Under the pieces are notes generated by a model. That model made no database searches and was not told where the DNA came from. It saw nothing but the letters and a program-made list of their open reading frames with translations. A stretch of 64,000 nucleotides of DNA from Physcia stellaris. Its lineage: Eukaryota > Ascomycota > Lecanoromycetes > Caliciales > Physciaceae. Location of the stretch: contig JABSSW010000025.1 in assembly GCA_018902385.1 (NCBI GenBank), positions 186,001 to 250,000 on the forward strand. Reading direction: 5' to 3'. This document shows, one piece after another, positions 1-12,064 of this stretch; positions within the stretch are counted from its first letter, which is position 1; the number at the start of each line of letters is the position of its first letter. Both the position numbers and the translations under genes were made by a program.

Positions 1-708
1 GAAAAAGGTTTCGGCATCTGAAAGCGAACCTTACTATCCTTGCTACAAACAGTAGACCCTTTTCTTCGTCCCTTTTCTTATCTCATATATCGCCTCTCAC
101 ATGTCCTTCCTTTTTTTGGTTCGAAGCTCGATGGCCGCTGTGCGTCCTGTGGTGAACCATGAATGCAGAGACAACATTCCCTTCTGCAAGGACTGCACTC
201 CCGCGAACCAGTATGAACAATACTAGGCCTCACCCCTTAAGAGTCCTTCTCGTTCAATTTGGCTCGCTGAGAGAAGATAGTAACTATGCAGTCTGTTGCC
301 TTCGTTCTTATGAACCTCCTCTTCAAGCACTGTTTGGATGAAATGTTCTCATACGCCAAGGCCTGTATCTTATCTGATCTCGATTTCTCTCGCGTTGAGC
401 CTCTAGAACATTGGCCTGGAATCATCTCTTATCCCTGATGTTCTTTAGAGGTAGCATGTTTTGTGTCTTTAACACCTTGAACTTTTGAAGCTGAGCCGCG
501 ACGTTTACCTTTCTTGCCGTCCCGTGCGGTACAACAGGCGCTCGGACAAAGCCTGTGCTTCGAAGCGCAATGCAGCAAAAGGCGCGACAATCCGACAAAT
601 CCTACGAAAGGCAAACGACGAAATATTTCGAATGCCCCATACGATACCAAAGACCATGTCGAAGTCTCGCAGCTCGAGTGGTTCTACAAACGAGAAGCAA
701 GCTCGAAA
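1..708. other. upstream region, no gene recognised
   Basis: This stretch lies upstream of the first secreted-protein gene. It contains CT-rich runs near 55-120 of the kind common in fungal promoters. Short open frames overlap on both strands, but none has a recognisable domain or a convincing splice structure. An open frame that includes the start of the next gene extends back to about 514. Confidence 0.4.
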
Positions 709-1341
709 ATGAGAACAATATGGCGAATCTTACTTACAACGACGCTTATGTGCCAATTAGCAGTCAGCATGCCACGGCCAAATGGCACGACGTCGCCATC
801 GATCCGTCTCCCACACAGGTGTGGCTCCAAGAGTTGTCCGTTGCTCAGATAGCTTACGACTCACACCTATCCCCACAGACCTTTCTTGACCACTTGGCCT
901 CCCGCGCCTTATCAAGTCCGCATCGCGTCTCAGCCCTCAACATACCTTAATTTCACCGAGTACGGTACCGTGGGCACACCCCTCGAAGCCGTCCAAGCTA
1001 TGGACATCATCGGGTACGAGATTCATTACCTCCTCCGGCATCCGTTACGGAACGTAGGCAAAATAGAGTGCAAAAAGAAAGCTGTATCGGTATACCTGAG
1101 ATGCGATGCCCTCCGGGAACGGCGCCCGAGGAGGCCAGAATTGTGGACTTTTGACTTGGCTCTTGACACGCTGAGGACGATGGAGTGGTTGATTGGAAGA
1201 TGGGGGTTGACAGAGTCGATCTGGCAGGTTCATGTAGGAGCGTTGCGAGTTGCGGAGTGTTTGATTGCTACCGAGGGTCCGACCGAAAGTGAAAGGGTAA
1301 GACCCGGGCAGTGGGGGAAGAAGTCGCTTGAGATAAGGTAA
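709..1341 (+). CDS. putative secreted protein, 190 aa, two exons
   Basis: Exons 709-818 and 879-1341; the 60-nt intron 819-878 starts GTGTGG, has CTTAC/CTCAC branch-like motifs and ends CACAG. The intron removes an in-frame stop and joins two frames that are in phase. I chose the ATG at 709 because it opens a signal-peptide-like N-terminus: a basic start, a hydrophobic stretch over residues 5-18, and a likely cut after AVS near residue 20. The mature part has three cysteines, a basic centre and a C-terminal half rich in W, L and R. No family was recognised. The layout (signal peptide, one short intron near the front or back, a C-terminal W-L-I-V pattern) resembles the secreted protein at 60288-60910, but homology is only a suggestion. 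The alternative is chance ORFs, which is less likely because intron and phase agree. Confidence 0.5.
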
Positions 1342-2132
1342 GGTTTTTGGAGTTGGACGATCCGTTCATGCTATAGAACCCTGGATTGGCTTGGATATGC
1401 CAAAGGCTAAGGTAATGCCTAGCAGCACATTTCTTGAGGAGCTCTCCTTATAATATCTCGGAATCCAACGCTACAGGCTCTTTTTCTACTGTACTTCCGG
1501 TCTCTTTAGCCAGACCTCGGATCCCTACCCCTTATTCCTTGCTCTTTAGTTTAGGAGCAGCCTGAGCGAGATCGATGTACAGACTTTCGAAAGAGATTGC
1601 ATACAGTCCGGAGGCTTACAGGAGGGTCTCCTTCAAATCGTCCTCCCAAACCAAATTCCTGTAATTCTGCGGTACTTCCAATCAAAAGCATTGAGAGAAG
1701 ACACCGCGACCGGAAAGTTCTGGTACAGGACCCACCCGGAGCCCTCACGGGATCTTGGCTTGTTTGAGAGAAAAAGTCTATCAGGGACTCGAGCATTCAT
1801 GCGGCCCTCTTTTCTCAACCTCTTTACCGGGACTTGGGTATTTATTTCGTGGCCTTCTCTTGTTTTCCTTGTTTCTAGTTATCAGTCACTTCTCCCCTGG
1901 TCTACTACATTCGTTTTTTTACAGACAAGGATACCGTCGTTACCTACACCTACCTAACATATAACCCTTCCATCCAGCTCCATCATCTCGCAATCCTATC
2001 TCCAGCAAGATTTCCACACCATCATCGCTCTCCTACAACATCACCCCCTCTTCCAAGCATATCCACCTCCCATCAACTCCCTCCCTCCCAACCACCAATA
2101 CCCTCCAACCCATCACTCCCCCCAAAAAAAAG
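1342..2132. other. intergenic, CT-rich promoter at right end
   Basis: No supported gene. The last 150 bases before the ATG at 2133 are strongly pyrimidine-rich on the + strand, which fits a fungal core promoter and leader for the small gene that follows. Minus-strand frames here (about 1551-1818) are shadows without a domain. Confidence 0.4.
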
Positions 2133-2321
2133 ATGCATTTCGCACTCCCAGCAACCTTCCTCACTCTCCTCACGCTCACCCTCACCCCAAGCCTCGTAAC
2201 CGCGATCCCGCAAGCGGTCCCACCCTTCCCGTTCAACAACGCCACGACGACATACACGGCGACTGGCACCCGGGTCGTTGGCACGGTTACTGTTACCGTC
2301 ACGCCTACGGGTGGGTATTGA
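2133..2321 (+). CDS. small secreted Thr/Val-rich protein, 62 aa
   Basis: A single short open frame starts at an ATG that follows a CT-rich leader. The first 24 residues look like a signal peptide: hydrophobic Leu/Thr core ending VTA, with a likely cut before IPQ. The mature peptide of about 38 residues has no cysteine, one N-glycosylation sequon (NAT, in NNATTTY) and a Thr/Val-rich tail of alternating residues that would favour beta structure or O-glycosylation. No family was recognised. It could be a cell-wall peptide or an orphan secreted peptide. A chance ORF with a hydrophobic start is possible at this length. Confidence 0.4.
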   Translation: MHFALPATFLTLLTLTLTPSLVTAIPQAVPPFPFNNATTTYTATGTRVVGTVTVTVTPTGGY

Positions 2322-3570
2322 GTTGGAGAAAAGGGTGGGAGGGGGGCAGAAGAGGGGATGAGGGTGCAAAGGAGAGAATGAGAAAAGAACAAGAACTCCG
2401 AGACGACAAAGACCGCACGGCCCGAATCGCTCGCGTTTCCGACTCCCTACCTGTGTACTAGCCCACGCTAGCAGCTATGTACCTTGACATTGCGCGAGAG
2501 AAGGAGACCTCGTAGCTTACCTGACGAGGAGATTAAACCATGCGGACGAGCTAGGATGGGAAGTCAAAAGAAGTCTTGATGCAGAATGTGAGATATCTGG
2601 GATTACTGCATTATCACTTTACGGACTACAGAGGAAGGATGGGGGCGAAAGAATGGGCGTTGGGAGAAGGATATCCTAGAGTTAGCTATTGGCTATAATC
2701 GCTGCGCAGCCATTTACTTTTCATGTCCTAAATGATTCCTAGTTTGGATTTAGTTTCTTTGCTCTCCACTGTCCCATGAGCTAGCTGATATGCTATGAGA
2801 TGAGATGATACGATTTTTTGCCCATGCATGCTATCGCCATTGATACCCTCGTTATCTCACTACCTATCGTAACGCGAAGTGGGATTTTGTGGGAAGGACC
2901 ATGAAAGAGACACTATCTGCTGATTTTGGTCCGAAGTTCGGGGAATTCGCACACCTTTCTACTCATGGATCTTAAGGAATTTGCATCACTTAACCTACAG
3001 ACCGGAGAGGGACAGGCGCGGAGGGAAAAGAGCACCTAAAGTCCAATCCACTCCGCTTTTTCCTTTCCTATTCTAGATTTCCTGCTCTCTACATTATCCA
3101 ATAATCATAACCTGCTATCAACTCTTGCCATTCTTCACAAGTCTATCGCCATCACCAGACCAAGATGGACCCGGATCCAGACCATGATGCTAAGCATTCG
3201 AGTCAAGCACCGCGTATGCGTCTTACGTTGTGAGGGTATCACCTCAACAGACATGAGCGAGAGGCACAAATTGTGTCATGCCAGACGCGTGGGATGTAGA
3301 GTTTAGAGCCCAAAGACCGTTTGGTGGTTGAGTATGTATGAGTGGTACCGTAGTGATTAAAGTAGGGAGGGTATTTATCAGCACACTTTTTGCACAGATA
3401 AAAATGATTGGAGCTGAAAGCTGAACGCCTCCAAGTACCTTATCCTCCAATGTACCAAATGTAAAAAGACCCACCTTCAAAACGCCTCTACACAATTCTA
3501 ATCCCCCGAATCCCCCAATCCAACGATCTCAATATCTTCAACCAGATATCCTGCACCTCCCCCCCTGATC
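2322..3570. other. intergenic, no gene recognised
   Basis: This lies between the small secreted ORF and the 3' end of the apsA/num1-type gene. A minus-strand open frame at 3244-3495 lies just downstream of that gene and is best read as untranslated trailer. Nothing else could be supported. Confidence 0.4.
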
Positions 3571-6500
3571 TCAAAACCCAAGAAAAGGATCCTCAACCCC
3601 CTTCAACGCACTCTCCATCCCTACGCCCCTCTTCTTCCCCCGAGCCTGATCCACACTCCCAACGCCCCAGTACCTCAAATCCTTCTTCATGTTCGCCTCC
3701 CTAGCATCTCTCGCCCAACTATTGCCCAGCGGCGGCACCTGCTTCCGGCCCTGTCGTTTCGGCTCCTCTACAAACGCCTCCATGCGCACTGTCCCGCTGC
3801 CGACGGCGTCGAAGAAGTTATTGCGGACCGCGGGCATTGGGTCATGGGATAGTTGCGAGAGGTGGTGGTTCATTGTGCCGGTGGAGATGGAGGGGCTATG
3901 GGGTGAAAAGGCGGAGTAGACATCGTTGGAGGCGGAGGAGGAGCGGAGACTGCGAGTGGAGGTGTTTGCTGGGAAGCTATGGAAGCTGCTTGGTGGGCCG
4001 GGGCGGGGGCCAGTGTTGCTGCGTTTGCGGACGTGGGTGTGAGTCCGTGTCTGCGAGGTTGTTCGGGGGATAGCGGGCGGTTCTGCGGCGTCGGAATCGG
4101 GATCGTCTTCTAGGGCCGGCGCACGGGGTGCTTCCAGGGGCTGGTGTTGGAGTGTGGTGATGGGCGAGCTGTATGCATGGCCGTTCAGTGAGGGTCGTGG
4201 CTTTGATTTGGCGACTCTGATCGAGTCGCGGATTGGAGCTCGTCGGAGCCCACCGGTTGGCTGGGATGGGGGTCGCTGATCCTCTTGCTGTGGCATTGGT
4301 GGTAAGGTGGCTAGATCATCCATACCCAGTGGCGAGTGGCTCAGGAAAGACAGCGCGGTCAACCAAACGTAATGTCGTTCTCGTGTCGTTGCTGTGAACT
4401 TCAAAGCTCGCTGTGGGGTCAGGATCAAGATGGAGCGGCCAAAGCAGGCATTAACGTCGGCATTCTTGGGCATCGGCGCATCGTCCTTAACATCGAGTAC
4501 CGATTTTATATTCACTATGACAGAGTCAGGATATGATCCGTGAAGGGAATGATTCGCTCTTACGCTTTCGACCGTTCTTGCCTAGCAGTGCGGGACCAGA
4601 CGTTGGCTGCTTACTGCTCCACAAGACAGCTCTTTCGTACGGTGCTAACCACACCCAACGCTTATGTCGAATGCCGTTTCCCAGGCCCTTCTCGTCGAAG
4701 TCGATATCGTCCGTCACACCAAAAGATTTCCTCCTTCGCACATACTTCCACATCCACTCTCCTACCATAGTCTGAGCAATGGCATCGACTACACTTGTTT
4801 GTTGGCCTGGGGTCTCGATAGTGGCGTCACCCTCAAGTGAAGCTTGGGGTAACACGTGAGTGGTTTGTCGTACTTGCGTTTCACTGGGCTGTCGAGACGT
4901 TATCGAGTTTCGAGGCATACGAGGTAGCTGAGAAGTTTCGGATGGAGCCGTAGATGCAGCACTCGACTGCGGTGTTCTAGGCTGACCACTACGGGTGAAG
5001 CGCGCGACTGCTGCAGCTGAGCGGACTTTGCGCAAAGGATTCTTGCTTGAAGGTCGCTTGATCTCGGGTTTACGAGCATTCGAGAAGAAGGCAGTTGACT
5101 GAGGACTTGGGCTTTGAGCCCCTTCGCTAAAGCTGATCGGAATCTTTCTTGAGCTTGATCTAGTAGGAACTGGGAATGGAGGTGGTGCAGCTTTCGTTCT
5201 ATCGTCGTTTGGTAAATCTCGTGCACTCGGGCTCCTATTTCTGGCATGAAGATTGTTAATTGTCCTTTCCCTTTGAGTCCTAGGCCGGACATTGAATTTC
5301 TTGGCTGTGCTAGATGGGCCAGGAAGTCTTGGTTCAGGCTTCCCCTGGATCTTTCTCGAATCGCTATCTGATTCTGGCACCAGGCTTGCCAACCACGGGT
5401 CAGACGCTTCATAAAAGTCCAAATTCTCTGTACTATTTCCTGCAGAGCCGAGTCCCATTGGGTTGGCATTTCTCGACTGAGGCACGAGCTTCCATGAATT
5501 CTGTACTTTCGATAATGTTTTCCTGATCGGAGCTGCAGTAGCGAAGTCATCGTCACTACTGAGATCTAGGCTCTTCAAATCAAGCACGTCCTCGCCATGA
5601 GCACTGTCGAATCCTGCAAATAGACTCCCACTCCTTAAAGGCCGTCGCGGACCAGTCAACTGCTTGTTGTTTAGTGGACCATTGTCATTACTGCCAGGGT
5701 ACGCATCCACAGGAGCAGCATAGGATGGTTTGATCAAGGGTCGTAAGCTTGGAGGTCGGTGGATGTTCTTCCGAGAGCTTCGGCGAGGGGTCGGTTGCGG
5801 TCGCTCTTCGATCCTTGGAAGTCCACTCTTACCCAATGATGACTGACTTCCCGTAGTTGATAAAGACCGCGGCGGTAGCTCGAAGGGGCGTGTACTATTC
5901 TCGGTCTTCTCGGTCTGTATGGAAACTGAGCAGGTAGAGACTGGAAGCTGGATGCTCGCTTGGCAGCCTGCATTTCTCGTTCGAGGTGGTAGGACAACAC
6001 TGTTGTGAGAAGAAGGAGGCCTTGATCCAGGGGGATGAATCTCTATGACAGGTATGCTCATGGACGAAGAATATCGCCGGGTATCTGCAGTCACTAGCGC
6101 AGCCTTTTGCTCCTCATTTGTTTGCGTTGAGGAAGAAGTCATTTGCGTTACCTTGTCCGGTGCCGGTAGAGGCTCGATCGTGAACATTGGCGTCAGAGGT
6201 GGGCTAGGTGGCCGCTCGACTGTTTGGCAAGATGAAGACACCATGCCCGAAAGGGGCTGTGGGTTTGGCTTAGCAGGCAAGAGTTGCTCAGACAAGGGTG
6301 CGGACACCCTTTTTCGACGCTGATTCGCAGTCGGCTCTGTGGAATTTGTTTGCTCGGTAGGTTTCTCGGACACTGTCGGGTCTTGCCGGGGTACCATTTT
6401 CGGAGATGAAAGTGGCGAGCATTGTGTTGAGGGACCAGTGTAACGTGCATGTATGCCTCCCTCGGGTATATCGGGCAAGGCTTTCTCAAGGGAGGGTTTC

Positions 6501-7645
6501 TCATTTGACCTGTCATCCTCCAAGGAAAGCGCCGGGACTTTCTCAGGCACATCTTCCTCAGTGGTAGGCTGCTCATTGTTCTCTTTGAGCAGACCTAACA
6601 ATTTCCAAGCTTTCTGGTCTTGGGAAAATGACTGGACGGATGCCTTCCTCCTATGGAACTGTACTTCTTCAGGCAATGCGTTGGGGGAAGTTATCTCCTC
6701 GCTCACGTCTCCGTCTTCACCATCCGCTTCATCTGGTGTGAACTCAAGCTCTTCTGCTAAGCTCATCCCATTTAAATGTCCCATACCAAAACCATGCAAT
6801 CCATTTAATGTTGAGGCTCGAAAGTTCGGAGATCCGTGACTCTTAATGCTCAAACCACTAAACCTTGCACGATCCTTGACGCTATTTGATCTTGTGCTGG
6901 TACAATCGCTCTCCTTGGTGTACCAAGTTTGCCGCATTCCTTCATCATACTCGACGCTTGAGCGTGGTATTTGCTCTTCCATCACCTGGGCGGCAGCCAC
7001 CTCTGCAAGTACCAGCTTGAGTCGTCCTTCAACCAATTGAATCTTCGTTTCCATACTACGCTTCTCTGTGTCCCAATTCTGCTTTTCCTTATCCCATTGT
7101 TCTTGGGTCTTCTGGGCATCTTCATCCTGTCTTCGGACTTTACTCTTACATGCTTCCAGACGGTTTCGGGTGTCGGTCAAATCATCTAAAGCTCCGTCTC
7201 TTTCTTTGGCAAGGTCCCCTAGCGCCGTCAAGGTGGTGGATTCTAGCATGTGCATCTGCTTTCGAATAGCACGACCCTCCTTTCGTTCGCTGGACAGATT
7301 TGCAGTGAGCTTTATGTTTTCCTCTTGGGTTATGTGGAGGAACTCCTCCAGATTATTAACAGTGTTGCTCTTGCTTTCTACGTCTCTCTGCAGAGAAAGG
7401 ATTTGCGAGACGAGCGAAGCGTGCAGATTGGGGGTAAATCTCCGCGGATCCAAAGGCGAGATATTTTCTTTATCATCGGCATCTTTTACGGCGTTGCTTT
7501 CGTTCTCGAAAGACAATGGTGGAAGGGAAGGTGGTGGAGAAGAATTGTGATCGTACGTTTGTCGCGAGAAAGACGTCTGATGAGGGGTGCTCGTCGGCGT
7601 TGGTAGTCCTTGACCACTGATGGTAGCGCTGGTCTCGAATGCCAT
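3571..7645 (-). CDS. apsA: cell-cortex nuclear-migration protein, ApsA/Num1/Mcp5 type with C-terminal PH domain
   Basis: Two exons: 7645-4564 and 4514-3571, giving 1341 aa. The 49-nt intron (4515-4563) starts GTAAGA, carries CTGAC and ends CATAG; splicing restores GRKLNIKSVLDVKDD inside the PH domain, as in the family. Order: a Pro/Ser-rich start; a coiled coil at about residues 75-235; a long disordered Ser/Pro middle; then the PH_12 (Mcp5-type) domain at about 958-1085, recognised from MVGEWMWKYVRR, RHKRWVWLAPYERAVLWSS, RSILILTPQRALKF and RHYVWLTALSFLSH; and a Ser-rich tail. Known members bind cortical phosphoinositide through the PH domain and anchor dynein, so nuclei and mitochondria are positioned. 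The protein is shorter than yeast Num1, and I see no large tandem repeats. The start ATG at 7645 gives the family-like N-terminus. The family call is firm; orthology to ApsA specifically is inferred. Confidence 0.88.
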
Positions 7646-8555
7646 ATTGACCTCCCAAGAGATTGAGGTCCAACCTCACAGGTTGCCGTGCAATTGTAGA
7701 AATTTTTCGCTGAGAACGAGGGTGCGCGGCAGATTGAATCCGAATGCTATGTATTCACTGAAATAGGTGTTGACGCGTTAATGCCTCAGCAACTGAAGAT
7801 TCCGCCACAACAACTGCTTTGGGTGATTGACAGCTGTCGAATGGCCAAAAGGAACGTAATCTGGACTTAGTCCACTGGATGTGCAATTCAAAGACTCTGC
7901 ATTGCCAGTCAGCGAGGCATACAAGTCGATACTGTCTCATAGAGTCCACACAATTAGGATTGGGTCACGAGTAGCACAAGTGGGTCTTGAACCAACACGC
8001 AACGGAGGTATGCAGTGGTCTCAGTACTGAGCAAGGACAGGAGTCATACCACAAACCGAACATGTACAACCATAACGCCGTGAGTCTCACGTGTCAATCA
8101 CAGCCAGCGCGAAAGATCCCCATGCTGAACGGAGAAGGCCTGAGACAGAGAAGAAAGCTGAAGCGGGGCCAGGCCTAAGTCTCAGCAGGGCGTACCCTTG
8201 AGCATCTCGATGTTCAGCGATCTTTCATGAAGGTTGGACCCAGGATGGAGTTTCGGTTCCGTAACGGGAGAGAGCGCGAAGTCCCCGTGGCTCATGATTG
8301 ACCACTTTTTGCCAACTCCCGTCCAAGCCAGTAAAGCCAAGGCGCCAGGAGCCCTGGTTCGACAGCTGGAACCTGCCGGAGATTTTATCTAGCATAAGCG
8401 AAATGATAGACGCGTGGAACGAATGGCAGAGCTCATCATTTTCGTGCCACAGCTCAGGGGATTTGTTGATACCCAATCTCCAGTGAGCAAGAAGCCCTTT
8501 TCGCTTGAAAGGAGTCCCCTGAGAGAGCAAAATAATAAAACTTCTCTAGCGGAAA
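7646..8555. other. intergenic, promoter side of the apsA-type gene
   Basis: No coding region was supported. The minus-strand gene starts at 7645, so its promoter and leader should lie in the first few hundred bases here. Short frames on both strands lack domains. Confidence 0.4.
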
Positions 8556-8758
8556 TATCCCTTTGCCCGCTGACTCTGCAGCCATCTTTGAAATTAAGGT
8601 TCTATAATTTTTAGCGCGCGGGAAACAAAGCTTGGTACTGACCTGACTGATTGTATGGGTAAAAGAGTGCCAAGCTTTGCTTCCCGCGCGCTAAAAGTTA
8701 TACAACCCTATAGAACCCCAACCCCAGAGATGGCTGCAGAGTCAGCGGCAAAGGGATA
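8556..8758. mobile_element. MITE-like palindromic element, about 203 bp
   Basis: Two arms, 8556-8638 and 8667-8758, are inverted copies separated by a 28-base loop. The outer ends read TATCCCTTTGCC and its complement, and the centre of each arm carries TTTAGCGCGCGGGAA and its complement. Both outer ends are TA, so the element could be flanked by the TA target duplication of Tc1/mariner-type elements, with TCCC...GGGA as its ends. It encodes nothing. The arms differ by small indels and by changes that are mostly C-to-T or G-to-A in the left arm (around 8590-8612), as expected if repeat-induced point mutation acted. No second copy was seen in this window. Confidence 0.7.
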
Positions 8759-11278
8759 CTCTATCGTGACTGGGCCACCAGCGGGATTAGCTGTTAGTGG
8801 CGTGATAATGCACTGCTCCCGGGAGAAAGGAAGCCAATCCTTAGCTATCATGCTAACTGACATTGGTTGGCTCTTGGGGCTTGCCGGTACCTGAGTAACC
8901 TGGAACGGTTAAGGGCCACGGCAGTCGTTTCAGCCATTTTATTCTCCGCTCGTCGCGAATACTGCCGTCTCCCTCCGTCGTTGCAGCAAGAATAGAAAGA
9001 TATCAAAGCGCAGAGACATCTTCATCTCTCTACGCTCACGCCGACAGCTGATGACGGACAATGACTCAGTCCAGAGTCGATGGCGATGAAAGAAGCGTGA
9101 GAATGAGCACGTGCAGCCCGGTTTCGGGAGTTTACGCTTCTGGGGTGCGTAACCGCTGTCCAGCCTGTCACGGAGGCGTTATGCAGGAGCGTTGTGAGAT
9201 TGCCAGGGTGGTGTGTAGTGAAGTCTGGGTATGTTTACACTTTACAGAGGCCTGATCATCTATCCAAGGTCCGGAAAAGGGAAAGTGGCTGTTTCATTCT
9301 TTTACACAATACTCTCTAGCAATACTCACGCGAGCCTGCGACAGTCCAGAGAGTCTTTCTCGTCTCATCACAAAAAGCAAAAGACCCCTCGCATGCCCTG
9401 CCATTCTTCATTATGGGCCCATCTCCGGGATAGATCTCCCAAATAACCTCTCAGAGGCCATAAGGTAACGCCCCCAACCGTATCCGTCTCTTCTCTCCCA
9501 ATCTAGATATTTACCCAACCCTCTCCTTTAACCTTCTCGATTCACTCCCTGATCATGATACCTTCCGTGCTCCCTCTCTGCAAACTTTCTTCCAGCCGGA
9601 TTTCCTTGGCCTACTCAGGCCATCTAGAAACGCCGCCACCATCGCACAATCATCGGGTCTCAGTCACGGTCGCTTGGTTACGACCAGACATGCCCGTGGG
9701 TTGGCTTTGTAGGCCTTGAAGGTCTCCGCAAAGAAGAGAGACCTGAAAAGGGTGTCCATATTTCGAGCCCCATGCTGCAGCAGCCACACGCCCCTGTTGT
9801 TCAGTGTGCTTCAAGATCCCCATTTGTTGAACCCTCTGCGGCCCTTAACTCGAGTCTTCCTAGTGACAGAGGAGCTGCAATGACCGGCTAATGTCCAGGA
9901 CTCCGAGTCGCTCCTTAGCCGTTAGATATCGTGTTCCATGGTTGAATCTTCAAGTGACCCGTGATGCTGCCCATCAACTCTGGCGAGTCCTGCTGCCGAG
10001 TCTTGACGAGAGCAGATACAGTGCATGGATCGAATAAGTTGTGTGAGCAAAAGCCACAGAATCGCGGATGCAGAGCCGCAGATCGTCGGTTTGGAACCGG
10101 TATTAGGTCCAAGAGTTGAGGAAGCACAGAACGAGAGGTCACTGTAGTTGGCAATTCTGCTAGAGTTCCGAAACCCTATTTCTCATCTCATGTGAGAAGA
10201 GGCCCAAATAACCCAAATCAGGTACAATGGTACACGTTAGACACATGTGAAAAGGTATCCCGTTGAGCGCCAATGTGATACAGTCATAACGTATGGTGGT
10301 AAAAGAGGGACGAGGAGTCCAGGTACCGACGGGCCTTCCTAGGAATTTAGCTTTTCAATTGAGGGATGTCAAGAGTTTTTACCGACGGGAGGCTTTAAGG
10401 GTAGCCGATTATCATCCTTTGATTTGAATAGAATGTCGCCAGCATTATACAGCGAGGTCCAGCGGGGTTATTCTTGACTTTGGGCCTGAGATTTGGAATT
10501 ATCCCACGGCTCGCTGTCAGTCTGCTTCAGACTTTAGGTTTTGCGGCTGCGCAGACATACGCACAGGGAAATTCTACTCAAAAAGCGTATCGAGAAAGTG
10601 ACGAAACGAGGATACAAGGAGCAACAGCCACGATAAAATAGGAGAAACAAGAAATCATGGTGATGGATTGTCGGATGTATTCATATCTATTGTTTGGCTC
10701 GAGGCGGACCTCGAAGACATCCGGTACTGTTGCTAGGGTAGAGTACTATCATAGTCCACCACGATTGAGCTTTTCGCAATGAGTGGTCTCACTCGATCCA
10801 GTAGCTTGTATGAATCCAAGAGAGCCAGGATGTAGAGATCGCTTGAGAGCCATCGATCTAGGAGTAGATATCTGTGACTGAGGTAATGGTAACTCGCTGT
10901 CTATTGTTCCCAGGAGTATTAACGATTTACATCAAAGATGGGCCTACACGTGAGTGCCTTCCATTATTGGCTGCGTACTCTTTTGGGTCCGCCACGACCC
11001 TCTAGACCAGTCATCAATTCCTTTGGAGCTCATCAAAAGGCACATTAATTGTCGAGGTAGGGCGTAGGCGGGAAGTTGCTAATCTGCGATATAGTAGCGA
11101 TTCTCTGAAGGAAGTAGGCGACGTAAGTGTCAGACGCCAAGACTGTCGTGAGTAGGAAGATACACGCTGCCTTGCGAGAGGTCGATCATCGCGAATTGTT
11201 TCCCACGCGTTGTCGAGTCGTAAATCGAGACACTCATTTAATGACATAGCCATTTCATCAAATTCAGATTGACCATAT
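8759..11278. other. gene-poor intergenic stretch
   Basis: About 2.5 kb between the palindromic element and the 3' end of the Ras gene. Open frames are short (the longest is about 80 codons on the minus strand at 9915-10154), have no domains and lack convincing splice joins. The right-hand part probably holds the Ras gene's trailer. I see no tRNA, repeat array or transposase remnant. Confidence 0.4.
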
Positions 11279-12064
11279 TCATAGTATAACACACTTAATC
11301 TTGCCGTCCCGATCTTTACCTGGACGAGAACCATGCCCCTTAAGGCTTTTTGATGTTCCGGGAATGATGGTGCCATCTCTTCCTGTGTGCAGCGTGCCGC
11401 GTCTCTGAATAGGCGCTTCTTGCCGTTGCCGCCTCAATGAACGAACGACTTCATAGAAAGCCTTTTCAACATTGATGCAATTCTTCGCGGATGCTTCAAC
11501 GAAGTCGCAACCCATGTCCTTAGCTAGGGCACTACCTTCCTGCGTCGAGACCTCTCGTTCAGTGACCCGATCGCTTTTATTGCCCACCAACATGACAGGC
11601 GCCTGAGCACCACGGAAAGAGGACGAGTGGGAGATGGGTGAAGATAGGTAAGCAGCACCAGTCGGTGATCCAGCGCTCGACGATTCTTTGACCCTTTGTA
11701 TTTGGTGATGGAATTTCCGTATTCGTGAAAAAGACGCCCGGGACGCAATGCTATAGACCAGGACAAAGCCTTCGCCATCGCGTATCCATTGGTCTCGCAA
11801 TGCAGTGTACTCTTCTTGACCCGCGGTATCCAGGACCTCCAACATACAAGATTGTGAGTCGATGACGACCTGTTTCCGATAAGAATCTTCGATGGTCGGG
11901 TCGTAGGTCTCAACGAAATGGTTCAAGCAAAGCTTCGACGTCGGTCAGCTACACGTTGAAACATGAGGAGTTGGAGACCAGCTTACCTGGATTGTCAACG
12001 CTGTCTTGCCCACACCGCCATCACCCAATACTACCAGCTTGTACAACGTCATCTTCCCCGACAT
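11279..12064 (-). CDS. rasB: Ras family small GTPase, RasB/Ras-2 type
   Basis: Two exons: 12064-11987 and 11932-11279, giving 243 aa. The 54-nt intron starts GTAAGC, has CTGAC and ends GAAG. The ATG at 12064 gives MSGKMTLYKLVVLGDGGVGKT, with the G1 loop whole. G2 is YDPTIEDSY, G3 is DTAGQEEY, G4 is NKSD, and the G5 region reads EASAK instead of ETSAK. A Ser/Gly/Pro-rich insert sits between the switch II/alpha2-3 part and the NKSD motif, as in the filamentous-fungal RasB class. The C-terminus is basic and ends CVIL, a CAAX box whose final Leu favours geranylgeranylation. The protein should act at the plasma membrane or endomembranes in morphogenesis signalling. The long intergenic region upstream may hold a long leader. 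Confidence 0.93.
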
